Shown here piece by piece: positions 61,881 to 64,000 of a DNA stretch of 64,000 bases. The translations under genes and the position numbers were made by a program. The stretch comes from Flavobacterium sp. Its GTDB lineage: Bacteria; Bacteroidota; Bacteroidia; Flavobacteriales; Flavobacteriaceae. The stretch covers positions 1-64,000 of the forward strand of contig JASLED010000019.1 of NCBI GenBank assembly GCA_030151255.1, in the 5' to 3' direction. A model generated the notes under the pieces. The model was given only the letters and a program-made list of their open reading frames with translations. It did not search any database and had not been told where the DNA came from. The first letter of the stretch is position 1, and every line of letters starts with the position of its first letter.

Positions 61881-62894
61881 TTATTCTTTATGTTGAGCCA
61901 TAAATTCTTCGGCTTTTTCTACCATTTTTTTACTTCCACAGAAGAATGGAACACGTTGGTGTAACTCTGTAGGTTCAATATCCATAATTCTTATAAACCC
62001 ATTAGAAGCTCTACCACCAGCCTGTTCTATAAGAAATGCAATCGGATTACATTCGTACAATAATCTCAATTTTCCGTTTGGTGCTTTACTACTTGTTGGG
62101 TATAAATAGATTCCGCCTTTCAAAATATTTCTGTGAATATCAGAAACCAAACTACCAATGTATCTTGCAGAATATGGTCTGTTTTCTTCCTCTGCTTGGC
62201 AATATTTTAAATAATCTTTTACTCCTTGTGGAAAATGAATATAATTTCCTTCATTTACAGAATAAATATTTCCTTCCTCTTTAATTTGCATATTTGGATG
62301 AGAAAGATAAAAAGTGCCAATTGCTGGATTTAACGTAAATCCATTCACACCTCTTCCTGTTGTATAAACCAACATAGTTGACGAACCGTAAACAATGTAG
62401 CCCGCTGCAACTTGGTTTTCTCCTTTTTGCAAGAAATCTTCCAATTGCACTGGAGTTCCTACAGGTGTAACTCTTCTGTAAATAGAAAAAATTGTTCCTA
62501 CAGAAACGTTTACATCAATATTTGAAGATCCATCTAGCGGATCAATCAACACTACATATTTGCTATCGTTTCCGCCTTTTTTTCCATGAATTGCAATAAA
62601 TTCATCTTCTTCTTCAGAAGCAATTCCGCAAACAATTTCGCGATTTACAAGTGTGTTAATAAACACTTCATTCGCATAAACATCTAGTTTTTGTTGTTGT
62701 TCTCCTTGAATATTTTCAGCGCCAAATGCACCTACAATATCTACTAATCCAGCTTGATTCACTTGATGACTAACTACTTTAGCAGCTAATCTTAATGAAT
62801 TAATTAATCTTGATAATTCTCCAGAAGAATATTTAAAATCTTCTTGTTTATCGATAATAAACTCTCCTAACGTTTGATGTCTTTTTGTTGTCAT
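61881..62894 (-). CDS. fbp: Fructose-1,6-bisphosphatase, class I
   Basis: Fbp removes the 1-phosphate of fructose-1,6-bisphosphate in gluconeogenesis. The 337-residue protein has the metal-binding signature VVLIDPLDGSSNIDVNVSVGTIFSIY (shown in part as LIDPLDGSSNID), an early VCGIASEEEDEF, and a substrate-binding segment with KLRLLYECNPIAFLIEQAGG. Class I is defined by these motifs. Length is normal. It is divergent from the GNAT gene. Confidence 0.96.
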   Translation of the reverse strand: MTTKRHQTLGEFIIDKQEDFKYSSGELSRLINSLRLAAKVVSHQVNQAGLVDIVGAFGAENIQGEQQQKLDVYANEVFINTLVNREIVCGIASEEEDEFIAIHGKKGGNDSKYVVLIDPLDGSSNIDVNVSVGTIFSIYRRVTPVGTPVQLEDFLQKGENQVAAGYIVYGSSTMLVYTTGRGVNGFTLNPAIGTFYLSHPNMQIKEEGNIYSVNEGNYIHFPQGVKDYLKYCQAEEENRPYSARYIGSLVSDIHRNILKGGIYLYPTSSKAPNGKLRLLYECNPIAFLIEQAGGRASNGFIRIMDIEPTELHQRVPFFCGSKKMVEKAEEFMAQHKE

Positions 62895-62938
62895 TAAAAA
62901 TTGATTCTATAGTTGTGCTTTTGCTATGCAAATATCGT

Positions 62939-62946
62939 TAATTTTG
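62939..62946 (+). promoter_or_regulatory. -7 box for the GNAT-aspartokinase transcript
   Basis: TAATTTTG matches TAnnTTTG, 44 bases before the ATG at 62991. A TTG at 62913-62915 is 23 bases upstream of it, at the upper limit of spacing. Confidence 0.45.
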
Positions 62947-62990
62947 TTATTCCACAACTAAGTTATTAATTATAAATACAACTTAATCTC

Positions 62991-63461
62991 ATGAATATTA
63001 GAACAGCTACGCCAGCTGATATGCCATCGGTTTTAAACTTAATAAAAGAACTTGCTATTTTTGAAAAAGAACCTGATGCTGTAGTTATAACAGTAGAAGA
63101 TTTAATTAGAGATGGCTTTGGCAATAATCCTCTTTTTAACGTTTTTGTTGCTGAAAAAGATAATTCTATTATTGGAATGGCTTTATTTTACTATCGATAT
63201 TCTACCTGGAAAGGAAAAACTATTCACTTAGAAGATCTTATTGTAAAAGCCAACGAGAGAGGAACTGGCGCAGGAATGGCTTTGTATAAAAAAGTAATTG
63301 AAACTGCCCAAAAAGAAGGTGTAAGAAGAGTAGAATGGGTTGTGCTTAATTGGAATACGCCTGCAATAGATTTTTATGAAAAGTCGGGAGCAACTGTTTT
63401 AAAGGATTGGTATACTGTACAAATGGATGAAGAAAGTGTTCACTCATTTCTAAATAAATAA
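62991..63461 (+). CDS. GNAT-family N-acetyltransferase
   Basis: The 156-residue protein has the GNAT fold: an N-terminal strand IRTATPADMPSVLNLIKELA, a central core with LEDLIVKANERGTGAGMALYKKVIE, which contains the acetyl-CoA-binding R-G-x-G-x-G/A loop, and a C-terminal VLNWNTPAIDFYEKSGA. It resembles the diamine acetyltransferase (spermidine/spermine N1-type) group, but the acceptor is not certain. It lies three bases before the aspartokinase gene, so the two are co-transcribed. Confidence 0.9.
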   Translation: MNIRTATPADMPSVLNLIKELAIFEKEPDAVVITVEDLIRDGFGNNPLFNVFVAEKDNSIIGMALFYYRYSTWKGKTIHLEDLIVKANERGTGAGMALYKKVIETAQKEGVRRVEWVVLNWNTPAIDFYEKSGATVLKDWYTVQMDEESVHSFLNK

Positions 63462-63464
63462 AAA

Positions 63465-64000
63465 ATGGAAGTTTATAAATTTGGAGGAGCTTCTGTAAAA
63501 GATGCAGAAAACGTAAAAAATGTTGTCAAAGTATTGCAAACTGTTGGTTATACTGACAGTATTATTATTGCATCTGCCATGGGAAAAACAACCAATGCAC
63601 TTGAAGTTGTTGTATATAATTACTTTAATCAACCTGAGTTAATAGCAGAAGCAATTGCTGTTGTACGCAATTATCATTTTGAGATAATAGATAGCTTATT
63701 TAAACAAAAAAATCATGTAGTTTACACAGTGGTAAATCATTATTTTGAAAAACTAGATACCTTTATCAACAACAATAAATCGCCAAATTACAACTTTGTT
63801 TACGATCAGATTGTAAGTACAGGCGAATTGCTTTCTACTACAATTTTACACCATTATTTACATGAATCTGGAATTGAAAATACTTGGGTAGATGCTAGAA
63901 ATTTAATAAAAACAGATATTACTTACAGAGATGCCGCTGTAAATTGGGAGCAAACTACAAATGCAATTCAAAACAATTTAATTGAACAAAAATTATATAT
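63465..64000 (+). CDS. Aspartate kinase, N-terminal part (cut by window edge)
   Basis: The gene begins at an ATG four bases after the GNAT stop and runs off the right edge with 178 complete codons. The start MEVYKFGGASVKDAENV is the aspartokinase ATP-binding motif. The later QIVSTGELLSTTIL segment is the usual substrate-binding region. The enzyme makes aspartyl phosphate, the substrate of Asd encoded at 10607-11596. Whether it is fused to homoserine dehydrogenase or carries ACT domains is outside the window. Confidence 0.88.
   Translation, partial: MEVYKFGGASVKDAENVKNVVKVLQTVGYTDSIIIASAMGKTTNALEVVVYNYFNQPELIAEAIAVVRNYHFEIIDSLFKQKNHVVYTVVNHYFEKLDTFINNNKSPNYNFVYDQIVSTGELLSTTILHHYLHESGIENTWVDARNLIKTDITYRDAAVNWEQTTNAIQNNLIEQKLY

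Overview
This is an AT-rich chromosomal window from a member of the Bacteroidota, almost certainly a flavobacterium. The evidence is the type IX secretion proteins (PorP/SprF, a gliding-motility C-terminal domain, a PorE-like OmpA protein), a NuoG cut down to its iron-sulfur part, Bacteroidota promoter boxes (TTG, 17-19 bases, TAnnTTTG) and the absence of Shine-Dalgarno sites. No tRNA, rRNA, CRISPR array or prophage is visible. The only mobile DNA is the end of an IS256-type element at the left edge.

Layout. 1-141: IS256-family transposase tail and probable right end. 190-11596: mixed housekeeping genes: an exported alpha/beta hydrolase, an Lrp-type regulator, an alkylation-repair pair (AraC-Ogt fusion and AlkB-like), a persulfide dioxygenase-rhodanese, an MFS exporter, thymidine kinase, then an unknown acidic protein, RsmI, OsmC, RecJ and aspartate-semialdehyde dehydrogenase in one direction. 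11997-12656: an orphan response regulator that converges on the next block. 12713-25041 (minus strand): a six-gene surface locus made of a 1906-residue repeat protein, two smaller secreted proteins with a shared N-terminal module, a protein with the type B T9SS sorting domain, PorP/SprF and a TPR/propeller/OmpA protein. 25042-25751: a gene-poor AT desert. 25814-31382 (minus): a membrane zinc protease and the rimP-nusA-infB operon, with a terminator-like hairpin just before rimP. 31564-34717: a universal stress protein, then a sigma factor/small protein/MscS-like module and riboflavin synthase. 34775-39766: pdxA, yceD, rpmF, fabH, accB, accC. 39972-53249: a cold-shock protein and a complete 14-gene complex I operon, nuoA to nuoN. 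53417-56819 (minus): feoA, feoB, a tiny Cys-rich Feo protein and an SCO-type copper chaperone. 57043-64000: an M13 lipoprotein peptidase, S41 protease with dCMP deaminase, a TerB-like protein, fructose-1,6-bisphosphatase, a GNAT acetyltransferase and the start of an aspartokinase.

How it fits together. Most of the window is core metabolism and gene expression: fatty-acid initiation and malonyl-CoA supply, respiratory NADH oxidation, iron uptake for its many iron-sulfur clusters, and translation factors. The accessory part is the 12.3 kb surface locus. Its last three genes match a known T9SS arrangement (CTD-type B cargo, its SprF partner, an OmpA peptidoglycan anchor). The first three genes encode large exported proteins with no recognisable sorting domain of their own, which makes it the best candidate here for a poorly described system. 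Four of the six convergent junctions carry a single bidirectional hairpin terminator. Two hairpin cores are each used twice in the window.
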